Source of the DNA: Henckelia pumila
Taxonomy: Eukaryota > Streptophyta > Magnoliopsida > Lamiales > Gesneriaceae
Reading direction: 5' to 3'
Assembly (NCBI RefSeq): GCF_033568475.1
Contig: NC_133123.1
Span: 154,519,753-154,583,752 of the forward strand
DNA length: 64,000 nucleotides
A program made the position numbers and the translations under genes. Each line of letters opens with the position of its first letter. The stretch's first letter is position 1. Under the pieces are notes generated by a model. That model did no database searches, was not told the origin of the DNA, and saw only the letters and a program-made list of their open reading frames with translations. Positions 24,201 through 35,600 of the stretch are shown here, piece by piece.

Positions 24201-26169
24201 AGTTGTATTAGCTCAATGATACCTTCCCAAGGGCAATTTCATTTTTCTTTCGGTTGTTTACCATTAAGTTAGAAAATTTTGAAATCTATTTGATGCAGTA
24301 TTCATATGCACCACCATTGTGGCGTTGTTCAAGTATACATCAAGAAATTAAAAATACCTGGTAAAGCTTAACCACGTGCACCAAACTTGCTCTTTTCTTC
24401 CCAAGACAGCAGATAAGCCTCTCTATATCTGAAATTCTTTTCAAATGCTGCCTTAAATCTTGACGAATGGCTCCATCCTCAACAAAAGCTTGAACCACAT
24501 CCAGTCTAGAGTTTATCTCATTTACATCTACCGAAGGTTGTTTCAGCCACAAATGAAGTAATCGCTTGCCCATTCCAGCAGTACAGGTTCTATTCAGAAG
24601 GCCAAATAAGCTAAAGTTTTTGTTAGCATCTGTTTTGCTCTCAAAGACGTTTAGTGCCCTTATAGCAGCGGAGTCTAATCTCATGTAACTATCAAGATCG
24701 TATCTTTGCACTGTATAGTTACCATAATTGCTCTCGTCTGCAAGTAAATTTACATAAGACACGATACACGCTAGGGCACCTGGTGAGATTTCAAATTCAA
24801 AGAGCAGATCTCTTACTGAGTCAGTAGACCCTTTCGCAAGCCTGCAAAGATCCTGTACCAAATCTCTTGCTTTAAACTCAGTTTTCTTTCTTTCTGTTAT
24901 CATTGCACCACACCTGGAAAATGCATTCATCAATGGTTTATATTCACTAGATTTGTTAATCTCTTCAGACAAGAGGCATTCTTTGCATCCTAGAGCAACA
25001 AGAGCTGACTCCACATTTGTGAAGTGACTATCATCAGGAAATTCAGCCAGACCGAGTGTCCTTCTAGTCAGATCAATATAGCTCAAGCCAACATTACGTA
25101 TGTTTTCCTTAACATTCAGTGAAACAGCCACAATTACAGGGGAGTCTTGCATGTCATTATTAGCAAACAGAATGTCTTCAAAGCTCCCCAAATTTCCAGG
25201 GGTCCCACTCTTCACTAGTCGCCAATTTGCTCCTGTGCCTTCATACAATTCAAGAGTGTGATCGGTCCTCTCCAAAAGAAGGTCTCGAACCACTGTTTCA
25301 AACATGTTCTTACTCACACTAACACTAGAAAGGGCATCAGATCCATTTCCTAGCTGGCGCAAAGCAGTTGTAGTGTGGTAGTATGTCTTTGCTACGAAAA
25401 TAGCATTCTCACCATGAGTTGTATAATAATCCTGGAAACATAGTAAGTGCAAGTTACTTTAGCCCTCAAGCATTGTAATCCACAGTAACTTAAGCCAGTT
25501 AATTGTAAGATGATCAAGCAAAAGAAATTGCTTGAACATTTTTATTAATAACAAAAATGTAAAATGTGGCAAGATAAGTAATCAATAAATTAGTGCTTTT
25601 AAATGCAAGCCTGACTAATTAACACAATTATTATCTCAGCACCAGCAATTCATCTAATAGCTGCAATAATCCGTCATAGCCACGCGATCCTCATTCGTCT
25701 ACAAAAATTGACCATGGTCGAAACCCGTTTATTTGATGAAGGAGCCAAAGGAGATTCTTTGCAATCAACATACTCAAAGTATTTATGCTGAGAGCCAATG
25801 AAAAAAACTGGAGCAGAAGGGCAACTAACCCGACGATCAAAAAACCGAATGGCTCTAGGGTCCTGCAAAATGGAGAAGATAAAAGCTGCTTCAACCGTTT
25901 TTCCCAATATTACAATATTTACCACAATGAAACCTCACTGTTGGAAAAAAGAACAAAAAGAATCGCTTACCCTAGGTAGTCTTTTGAAAAATGAAAGAAA
26001 CCCTTGAGTTTGTTTAGCATCTAGCACACATTAAACCCAAATTCACACCGGTGTTAAAGCAAAAACGAGAATATCGACATACTAAGCCAAAATGGAAGAT
26101 TAAAGAAAGTGCAATTCTACCAAGTTTAAGCTCGGGAAGCTTATTTTGCTCTTCCAATTCCTTGTCCAT
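18208..26169 (-). CDS. MSH2: DNA mismatch repair protein MSH2, 13 exons, 941 aa
   Basis: MSH2 is the common subunit of the MutS heterodimers that detect mismatches in nuclear DNA. Exons (minus strand, in order): 26121-26169, 25971-26020, 25830-25862, 24358-25431, 23221-23775, 23021-23131, 22856-22945, 22703-22774, 22046-22156, 21124-21250, 19734-19936, 18751-18900, 18208-18408. All have GT/AG borders and join in frame to 941 residues (Arabidopsis MSH2 is 937). The N-terminus [16 protein letters not shown], the connector/lever region ([19 protein letters not shown]), the Walker A motif GPNMGGKS (666-673), the Walker B motif LIIIDE (741-746), FATHFHEL and the C-terminal helices (WLRQLF) are all intact. 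Introns 9 and 10 are long. The neighbouring cyclophilin lies 1 kb downstream on the same strand. I see no defect. Confidence 0.97.
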
Positions 26170-27754
26170 TGTTCTAGCAACAACAGCAGTCTCCGGAAAC
26201 TGAGTAGAAATTGCAGAGAAAGAAGTGTGCGTATGAGTTCTCGGGCTTAGCGATTGGCGGGAAGAAGTGGAGGAGTTGGCGGGGGTCTCTTTCACGCAGG
26301 CCTGCAATAGTTAGGGCCGTTCTTTTTATCTTCCGCAAATAATATGTATTTATCGTACTATATAATTTACATTATTCTTAATTCTAACTTTTTTATTTGG
26401 TTTCAAAAAAAAAAAAATTTCTAACTCTTTATTTAAAAGGGAGATAACTAATACTGGGGTAGTTATTTATTACATAAAATTTCTAACTAGGTTCTTTAAC
26501 TTAATTCAGTCGTCATTATTTCGATCATAAAAAAATAAATAATTTTTCTAGTTTTAGAAATGATCAGTGTTCTAAAAGTTGTTCCTTATGACCGTCTATG
26601 TGATTGTTCACCATCCTTATTTTTTTAACAATTGAAGATGTTTTGTGTTATTACATTAATTGACTGTTTAGGCATCTAATCTACGTCAAAATTAATATAT
26701 AATATTTATTATTTTTAAAAATAAATAAATTTTTTAAAATATATTATTTACATATTTTCTTATCAATTTATATCAAATGAAGACGAGGAATACACCATAT
26801 ATTTTAACTTTGAATTCGATAAAGAAAAATTATTAGAATAATATTAAGATAAAAAATAATAATTAATTTAGATTAAAAAATACCGCTTAGGCATGTGAAT
26901 TAAATAAAGAGAAATTGTTGGAGAAATGTTAAAATAAACAAAAATAATTGTATATTTAAGCTAAAAATAAAAACCACCTGCTTTTTAGAACATCGGAAAT
27001 GATAAAATATGCCTGAGCAAATTGACTTGTTCTACCGTGGGTGCGAGTATCTCAAATTTTAATACAAAATATATTGAAGTATAACGAGATTGAAGTAATT
27101 AAGTTTATATCACGTAACTTGGTTTTTCATAAGATAATAATCATAAGGAAAAGAAATAGTGGAAAGAGAAGACTTGTGTGTCTAGAGATTAACAAATGTC
27201 ACTATTTCTTTTTTTACCAAACAAATTATTTGTTACAATTTTCAGAGGTTATACACTCGTAGTAAGTTTATCGTCTGCAATATTAGATACACTTTTTACC
27301 AAACAAATTATTTGTTACAATCTTTACTCACCCTTCTCGAGCCCCTGCTCGACAAAGTAATCATTAATGGTTACCATTGATCCAAGTATTTCTTTTATGT
27401 GAGATCAAGCATTGACCCCCGTATTCGGTAGTAAAGTGGAGGAGGCAACACCCCGATGTAGCATCTCGTGATTCCTGAACACACATGTACTGATGTACAT
27501 ACACAGTACAATACAATGTAGAAGCATAAAACAACAGAAGATCGAAAGAATTTCGAGCTTGAGCATGTAATCCAATTAAAAATATCGTACTCTGTTGTTT
27601 TCAAAAAGGGTTGTTCAGGTTTGATAGAATTACAGTATGACTTGAAACACCGACAACAAATCTTGCTTCTATTTCTCATCACATAACTTAATGTAACCCA
27701 AAAATTTTCCGCTCGGATGTGACGTCAAAACCAGCACAAAATAAGATCAACAGT
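26170..27754. other. Spacer between MSH2 and ZRF1-like gene
   Basis: This contains the MSH2 promoter side (26170-26350) and the 3' flank of the ZRF1-like gene. It is AT-rich with homopolymers. A 23-bp segment (TTTTTACCAAACAAATTATTTG...) occurs twice, near 27212 and 27293. No gene seen. Confidence 0.55.
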
Positions 27755-29977
27755 CTAAACTGCACTCTTCTTGTTCCTGAAGTTCTCTTTAAGTAAAGCA
27801 AACTTTTTCTTACAGAGGTCAATACTTTTCCCAGGAACTGCAGCAGCAACCCGCTCCCACCGCTGGTTGGTGTCCTTTGGAAAGGTTTTTAGAGCTTGGA
27901 TCAATGCTTTCTCCTGGACCTCAGACCACGTATCCTCGTCAGAACCAGGAGAAATGTCATTCACAACGTTAGTATCATCTGAAACTTCACTATTTCCGCC
28001 GTGGTTGGAAGGGTTGGGTGAATCGTCTGATTGTGTAGCCTGTTTATTTGCCCCAGTGTTGCTCCTGAAGCTTTCTTTCATCAAGGTAAACTTTTTCTTA
28101 CATTGGTTCACGTTTTTCCCAGGAACTGCGGTTGATACTCGTTCCCATCTCTGGGGTGCTTCCTTGGGGAAGGTTTTCAAAGCTTGGACTAGAGCTCTTT
28201 CCTGCGCAGCAGACCACGAATCTTGATCCAAACTAGTAGCAACCCCATCGGCAGCTGTATTTCCTGCTTGAATTGATGATTCTGGCAAATTGTCTACGCT
28301 TGAAGCATTCCCCTCGGACACGTTTCCGTTTGATAATCCTGGCAAATCTTCTCTAGTTGAAAGAGGAGATGCAATTGTTTGGACTGACTTTCTTTTCTCC
28401 AGGAAGGAGTCGAAAGCATTAACAGAATCAGGTTTCTGAAGAAGAACTGTTTTAGTAGCCTTGAGAATCTCTTCTACGGACCTCTTAGTACCAATATATT
28501 CCGAAATCACTTCCCACCTTCGAGAAGTACCTTTAGGATATTTCTGTATTCCCTTTCTCAAAAGCTCGATCTCTTCCTTATGCCAAGGTTTTTCCCTTTT
28601 CTCGTTGCTGCTTTGTGCAACTTGTCCATTTATCCCTAAAGACCCATTCTGCTGCAATTTTTTATCGTCATGTTTCTCATCCTTGTCTTTATAATCAACC
28701 TCAAGTGCCTGTCGCAAAAGCTTAGCACTCTCTCGCCCTTCCTTTCCTTCCATCATGTCACATAAATTCTTTAGCTGTTCTTTATCAAGTGACGTGCAGA
28801 GATCCTCCACATTGCTATCTGTAAGATTGAGTAAATGCTGGGACAAAATAGGTGCCGCCAGTGATCGAAGACGAGTACGTTCTTTCCGGAGTAGCTTTTT
28901 TTCTCTCTCTTTCATTTTTTTCTGATTTAATGCAGCTTCAGCTGCCTTTTTCTCCTCCTCCTCTTTCCTCCGCCTCTCCTCCTCAACAATCCTTGCTTCT
29001 TCCTCTTCCTGCAATCTCTTAGCCAAAAGCTTCGCCTCCTTCTTCCTCAGCTTCTCAGCTTTCTGTTCCTCTTTCCGTCTCAAAAGTCTGGGGTCCCTTT
29101 TATAGGCACTATCAACAAGAGCACGTATACGGGCATATTCTTCTTTCCTAGCTCCCTCAGACAGTTTTGCATTTTGCCTTTCCATCCACCTCCTGTGTTC
29201 ACGAGACTCAGCCTGATCGAGTTCGAATTCATCAGCATGAGGAAATTCCCTCCAGCTCTTGAAGCTGTACCAAAAATCATAAAAGCTATCCACTTCTTTA
29301 AATGGAGTGTTATCATCCCCCAAAGCTGGGACTGGCTGGTTTACTGACCACCGACCATTCCTCAAGAATGCAGGTCCAAAAACCTTAAAGAATTCATGGG
29401 GTGCACAATCGAAAGGTATTTCATCATCAAACTCATCTGTGGAATCATAGATTCTTCTCCTAACAGGGTCAATCAACACCTCATACGCTTCTTGAATGGC
29501 CTTGAAATGGCTTTCTATCTCATCTTTTTTTGCTTGCTTAGCAGCCTCTGTTTCCTCCGCAAGTAAAAGAGCAGCCTGCTTGTCTGGATGATGTCTCAGA
29601 GCAGCCTCGCGATAACTCTTTCTTATCTGATCCTCGGTGGCAAGATACCTCAAATGGCTCAAACCCAGCAGAGCATAATGATCCTGCTGCTTAGATTCAC
29701 TTCCAGACTTCTTCCTACCTTTACTACTGTACGAATCTGATGATTGTACATAAACATTTTCTTTTTCTCCTGAAACCTCTTTGCCATCCTTCTCTGTTTC
29801 TACTTCCTCAACGTGGCCTATCAACCTAAGGGCAGCAGCGTGAAAAGCATGCCCTGCAGGCTCTAGACTCGAAGCCTTGACAGGAAGACCATTACAGCAA
29901 ACATATATTGGTTCCCCATCTAAAATTTCATTGGAGTAAGTAATCAACAACATGCTTTTCCTGGAAGTCACCACCAT
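27755..29977 (-). CDS. ZRF1/zuotin-type DnaJ protein with SANT repeats (DNAJC2-like), 740 aa
   Basis: ZRF1/zuotin (DNAJC2) proteins are ribosome-associated J-proteins that also act in chromatin, reading ubiquitinated H2A; in plants they are called GlsA/AtZRF1. The J domain is at about 97-180 with the HPD motif at 130-132 (ALRHHPDKQAA). A zuotin-homology region follows, then a very charged Lys/Glu/Arg helix (about 255-370). Three SANT/Myb-type repeats close the protein: 463-514 (KPWHKEEIELL), 586-637 (DSWSAAQERALVQALKTFP) and 682-734 (DTWSEVQEKALIQALKTFP). The last two are near copies, so this protein is longer than the two-SANT, roughly 650-residue form I know from Arabidopsis. The coding part is one exon. 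A 5'-UTR intron (about 30019-30246, GT/AG) is likely. The 5' flank has site II motifs. Confidence 0.93.
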   Translation of the reverse strand: MVVTSRKSMLLITYSNEILDGEPIYVCCNGLPVKASSLEPAGHAFHAAALRLIGHVEEVETEKDGKEVSGEKENVYVQSSDSYSSKGRKKSGSESKQQDHYALLGLSHLRYLATEDQIRKSYREAALRHHPDKQAALLLAEETEAAKQAKKDEIESHFKAIQEAYEVLIDPVRRRIYDSTDEFDDEIPFDCAPHEFFKVFGPAFLRNGRWSVNQPVPALGDDNTPFKEVDSFYDFWYSFKSWREFPHADEFELDQAESREHRRWMERQNAKLSEGARKEEYARIRALVDSAYKRDPRLLRRKEEQKAEKLRKKEAKLLAKRLQEEEEARIVEEERRRKEEEEKKAAEAALNQKKMKEREKKLLRKERTRLRSLAAPILSQHLLNLTDSNVEDLCTSLDKEQLKNLCDMMEGKEGRESAKLLRQALEVDYKDKDEKHDDKKLQQNGSLGINGQVAQSSNEKREKPWHKEEIELLRKGIQKYPKGTSRRWEVISEYIGTKRSVEEILKATKTVLLQKPDSVNAFDSFLEKRKSVQTIASPLSTREDLPGLSNGNVSEGNASSVDNLPESSIQAGNTAADGVATSLDQDSWSAAQERALVQALKTFPKEAPQRWERVSTAVPGKNVNQCKKKFTLMKESFRSNTGANKQATQSDDSPNPSNHGGNSEVSDDTNVVNDISPGSDEDTWSEVQEKALIQALKTFPKDTNQRWERVAAAVPGKSIDLCKKKFALLKENFRNKKSAV

Positions 29978-30414
29978 CGCACATCAATGTCCAGCAAATC
30001 TCTTCGAACGGATAAATTCTGTGATAAAATCTACAGGAACCCATATTCCCAACAAGGAAAAAAACATCATTAAAAGGGAAGATTCAACTAACTTCCTACA
30101 AATAATTCACGTAATAAGTTCGGTTTCATACTTCCGATCAAAATTAACGACGAACAGAAAAAAAACCATCACCCAAAAACAACGAAAAAGAAAAGGAAAA
30201 ATCAATCAGCACAGAACGAAATCAACCGGAAACAGTGTAAACATACCTGGATTAATTGAAAATATACTCTGAATATGTTCACAATGATGCAAAAATCGCC
30301 GCCACAGCCAATACTGCTGAATGATGGCTGGAGATTGAGAACTAGGGCACCTGTTTTTGCCACTTTGGAAGCAGGCGGGCGATGGTTTGATTATATTATA
30401 TATATGATTTATCA

Positions 30415-30555
30415 TGGGCCGCCGAATTGGACTAATCGAAAACGTATGGGCCGCCTCAGCATATCTATATAATGGGCATTGAAAGATAGTACATATCCAG
30501 CCCAATAACTTGTGGGTAGGCACGTGCTAGTTGGGTTTAGCTAAGGATTGGCCCA
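30415..30555. promoter_or_regulatory. Site II (TGGGCC) cluster upstream of ZRF1-like gene
   Basis: TGGGCC at 30415-30420 and 30447-30452 and GGCCCA at 30550-30555, with further partial copies (AATGGGCA, AGCCCAAT). Such TCP-bound elements are common in promoters of plant ribosomal and growth genes, which suits a ribosome-associated J-protein. Confidence 0.5.
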
Positions 30556-30579
30556 ATGTAGCTGAGAGTGGAGTACCCA

Positions 30580-31437
30580 AATAATTATTTATTTATATAT
30601 TTAAATAAATATATATATATATCTTTCTATTTTATTAAAGTAGGCTCTAATAAACTGATTTTCAATCAATTGGTGCAGCCTTTGAGAATATTACAAGAAT
30701 ACCCTCATGATTTACTTCCATTTAGATAAATTAATCATTTACGCAAGATACATAAAAATTTTGTTAAGAAAAAATTGAAAAGAGTTTCTTAAAAGTTCTC
30801 TCAAATACTACCTAATTCGAGTAGAACTTAGACGAAAATAAATCGTCAAAAAAAATTTTGATTATATGACAATAAATCGTCAAAAAAAAAAATTTGAAGA
30901 TATATTTAAAATTCAATTATGGAATCATCACAATGACTTCAAATTCACTTCAATAAGTGATCATCTAAAATTCTCTCCTCAAATACTTCAAAAATTATGT
31001 ATTAATCTAGTTAAAATATTAAAACAATTAAAAATGTCATAATGTTTTTAACAAAATATTTGTTATTTCCCCATGAAATACTTATTTATTTTCCCTAAAA
31101 AAAAGTACTTATTTATTTATTTATTATTTATTTATTTGAACCCATGGTGTATTTAAGTAAAAGTTTGATTGTTATTATCATTATAAAAATATATATAAGA
31201 TGTACAAGTGAATAATTAGTAAGATTGAATGATTGATGAAATGGTATATTAATCTAATAAAAATATGGAATAATTAAGTAAGGGTAATATTGTAAGAAAA
31301 TACATTAATAATTAAAAGTCGAGTGCAATTATAAATTTTTGGAGTGTAAATATCATTCCCCTTTATAAATATTTCTATCATAAAATTAAATTGTTAATGA
31401 TTAAAAATATATTTCTATATATTCATGATTTATGTTA
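30580..31437. other. AT-rich spacer, nothing recognised
   Basis: The stretch is AT-rich with an (AT)n run near 30610-30620 and two nearby copies of AAATCGTCAAAAAAAA (near 30841 and 30879). No coding signal. Confidence 0.5.
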
Positions 31438-31600
31438 GGGGTTTTTTATATTTAATTTTAAAAAAAATTTAAATTACAAAAATAATTTGAATTAGGGGCG
31501 TTTGCAAATATACTGCAAAAAGCCCCTGCCAACAGCGAACGCTGGAATTTTTAAATTCCAGCGTCCGCATCTTTGAGCAACGGCGTCCGCTGCTAAATTT
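31438..31600. repeat. Single arm related to the foldback transposon family
   Basis: It begins GGGGTTTTTTAT and continues with AATTACAAAAATAATTTGAATTAGGGG. This parallels the outer arm of the foldback element at 11187-12677 (AATTTCAAAAATAATGTGAAATTGGGG on its right-hand arm read outward-in). A hairpin (GCTGGAATTT/AAATTCCAGC, about 31529-31552) is followed by GCGTCCGC, as in the other element. I found no matching opposite arm nearby, so this is a relic or a solo end. Confidence 0.5.
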
Positions 31601-31601
31601 T

Positions 31602-31918
31602 AAGCAAAACAAAAAATTTATAGTTAAAAAAATTAGATTGATTAAATAAATTTATTTTGATCAAATATATTTATAAAAGCATTAGTTAACAATATTTTTT
31701 AAATTAATTAAGTAATTAATAATATTTTATAAAAATATTATTTATTTAGTATTAGTATAATAATTTTTTCACAAAAATATAATTTTAATTTTCGAATTTG
31801 ATGACCACGTTAAAAAATTTTAAAAAATAAGTAAAACAAAAAATTTACAGTTAAAAAAAATTAGAATGATTTAATAAATTTATTTTAATCAAATATATTT
31901 TTAAAAGTATTAGATAAC
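31602..31918. repeat. Pair of about 90-bp direct repeats
   Basis: 31602-31690 and 31829-31918 are copies at close to 90% identity (both read AARYAAAACAAAAAATTTA then ATTTATTTTRATCAAATATA). They are separated by about 140 bp of AT-rich sequence. They may be remains of the same transposon as the adjoining arm. Confidence 0.6.
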
Positions 31919-32635
31919 TTAAACAACATATTTTCAATAAATTTATTTTATTTTATAATTTTAAATATAAATTTATTTTTAATTTAAATTTTAGTTAGCA
32001 TAGTCATATCTTTATTTTAATTTGTTTGGATTTGTGGATTTCCTCGGGTCTGGATAAACCTAGAAGAGTTAATTCAGATCTATTTGAGCTGAATTGATGC
32101 AAAAATACTAGGTTTTCGTTAACTTAAAATTTAGATTTTTGATAAAAAAAAAATTTATCATATCAATACTAAATAAATAATACTTTTATAATAACGTGAT
32201 ATGATATATATTTTATTACGTATATTTAATTATGATTATCATTATATGCATCACATGATTATCACAAATTTTTATTCAACACATATTCGATTTTTTTCTT
32301 ACCCCCAACGGTAAAAACGACTAGGTTTTCCCTATAAATATGTTAACTCAAACTCATTTTCAATCACACCAAATTCACTCTTTCTCTCAAAATAATTTCT
32401 CCTCGATTTTTCGAAGATGAAGATGATGACATTTATAAGGCTATTTTTCATAACGACTATGATCATCATGCTCACGAGTCTTGTACTCACCAGCGATTTT
32501 CCACCACATACTTTTTCTCTATTTGTTCACGCACTTGTAATCTTCATTATTTCATTATTTTGTATTGTCGTACTAATAGAAATTAACTAATAAAATGCAT
32601 TGTTATTTTTCTAGTACCACCATGTCAAATTTGGC

Positions 32636-35600
32636 AAAGATTGAATTTGTTGCGCTCGATATCACTGGAAAGAATTATATGTCATGGACTCTCGATGTAG
32701 AGATGCATCTTGAGTCATTGGGTTTAAGTGATACCATCAAAAAAATTAATATATAATCCTCACAAGAAAAGGCAAAGTCTATGATTTTCTTACGTAAACA
32801 TCTTGATGAAGGATTGAAATGTGAGTATCTCACAGAAAAAGATCCAATAATTTTATGAAAAAGGCTGAAAGAAAGATTTGAGCATATAAGGGAAGTTATA
32901 CTCCCGACCGCCCGTGATGAATGGAATACGTTGAGATTCCAAGACTTTAAAAAAGTCAGTGATTACAATTCTGCGATATATCGAATAGTCTTGCAATTGA
33001 AATTTTGTGGGCATGTTGTTACTGAGATGGAAATGTTTGAAATAACATTTTCCACATTCCACGCATCAAATATAACTCTACAACAACAGTATAGAGTGCG
33101 TGGATTTTCGAGATATTCTGAACTCATCGCATGTCTTCTTGTGGTGGAAAAGAACAACGAATTGTTAGTAAGAAATCATCAATCCCGACCCACTTGTTCA
33201 ACGGCATTTCCACAAGCAAATGTCGTAATTAAAAATGAAAACCAAAATCAAAGGCATAGACAATATTTTGGTCGTGGACGAGGTCGAGGAAGTGGGTGTG
33301 GACGTGGACGTAAAAATTATCACGGTCGTGGTCGTGGCCGTGGATATGAAAATAATCGAGATAGTTATTTCAATAACTCATCTCAAAAGAACGTCACGAA
33401 CCACCCACCAAAAAGGCAGCATGAAAATACGAGTGAAAATGAAAATCACTCAAAAAGATCCGAGAGTGTTTGTTATAGATATGACACTCCAGGACATTGG
33501 TCTTATATTTGTCGAACCCCTGAGTACCTATGTAAGCTCTATAAAGAATCGACAAAGGGGAAAGGAAAAGAGACCAATTTTATTGAAAATAGTGACCATT
33601 TAATTGGTTCAACTAGTTTCAATGCTGCAAATTTTTTGAATGATTTCGAATACATTGATTAAAAGATTGGTGGGACTAGATTGTAATAAATTTGTATTTT
33701 TCATGCATTCTTGTATTATAAAGCATGTTATATTTTGCATTTGTATTGTACTTAATTTTTCTTTATTGCATTTTTGTGAAGTTTGATATGGAAAATGCTA
33801 TGATCAAACATGGAAATAATATAATGGAAATTTGCATACCGGATAGTCGTACAACGCACACTATTCTGCGAGATGAAAAATATTTCATGGAAATAAAACC
33901 AACAAAAACAATAGTGAATACCATATCAGGTCTTGTAGACTTGATTGAAGGTTATGGTAAAGCACAATTTTTGTTACCAAATGGTACAAAATTTCGGATA
34001 AATGATGTTTTATATTCATCACAATCGAAAAAAAATTTGTTGAGTTTTAATGACATATATTCTCATGGATATGATACTGAGACGATAACTGATGGAAATC
34101 AAAAATATATGTGTCTTACCACATATAAATCAGGAAAAAAAATATGTGGTTGAAAAATTATCAATGCTCTCTACTGGATTGCATTATACACATATAAGGC
34201 CAATCGAATCAAATATGGTGGTTAATAATTCTTCAATATTAACCAATTTGCATGGTCGATTGAGACATCTTGGTTCAATAATGATGCGAAAAATTATTGA
34301 AAATACACATGGTCATCCATTGAAAGACCAGAAGATCTTTCAGAATAATAAGTTTCAATGTAAAGCATGTTCTCTTGGAAAACTTATTATAAGACCATCA
34401 CCAGCTAAAATCCAAACAGAATCACTCATATTTCTTGAACGTATTCAGGGTGATATTTGTGGGCCAATTCATCCACCATGTGGATCATTTCGATACTTTA
34501 TGGTATTGATCGATGCCTCCAGTAGATGGTCACGTGTATGCTTATTGTCAACTCGGAATGTGGCATTTGCAAGATTAATGGCTCAAATAATAAAATTACG
34601 GAATCAATTTTCCGATTATACAATCAAGAAAATAAGACTTGATAATGCTGGAGAATTTACTTCCCAAACTTTCAATGACTATTGTATGTAAATGAGATTA
34701 CTGTTGAACATCCTATTGCTCATGTTCATACACAGAATGGATTAGCTGAATCATTGATTAAACGTCTACAACTGATTGCTAGACCAATGATTATGAGAAC
34801 AAAACTCCCTATTTCTATATGGGGACATGCAATTTTACATGCTGCGGCATTAATTCGCATCAGACCAAGTGCATATCATAAATTCTCCCCATTGCAACTT
34901 GCATTTGGTAAAGAACCAAATATTTCTCATCTGAGAATTTTTGGATGTATGGTGTATGTGCCTATTGCACCACCTCAACGATAAAAAATGGGTCCTCAAA
35001 GAAAAATCGGTATTTATATCGGTTATGATAGTCCATCAATCATTCGATATCTTGAGCCTCAGACAGGCGATGTGTTTACATCACGCTTTGCTGATTGTCA
35101 TTTTAATGAAGAAATATTCCCAATGTTAGGGGGAGAAAAGAAACACATCAAAAAGGAAATCACATGGTATGTACCATCATTGTTACATTTGAATCCAAGG
35201 ACCAAACAATGTGAGAAAGATGTACAACAAATTGTGCACTTGCAAAGAATTGCAAATCAAATTTCAGATGCATTTGCAGACACCAAAGGGGTAACAAAAT
35301 CATATATACATGTTGTAAATACCCCTGCTCGAATTGAAATTCCAAAGAAACAAATTGAAGACACTCATGATGTCATAAAACGCTTGAAGCGTGGAAGGCC
35401 AGTCGGTTCCAAGGATAAAAATCCTCGAAAAAGAAAAGGCATAGAGAAACACGATGATCATAAAATAGAAAATGGTGTTCCAGAAGAAACACCTGATGAT
35501 GAAAATATTATGTCAGAACCACAAACTGACGAGAATCGTGAAATCTCTATCAATTATATTAATACTGGAAAAATATGGAACCGAAAAGATATAGAAGATA

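Noticed and set aside
24340-24357. Extension of MSH2 exon 4 past CAG
   Set aside because: The exon ends at a GT donor after LYQ; the extra residues are intron read-through and break similarity to MSH2.
27771-28226. 151-codon plus-strand ORF opposite the ZRF1-like gene
   Set aside because: It is the antisense shadow of the duplicated SANT repeats.
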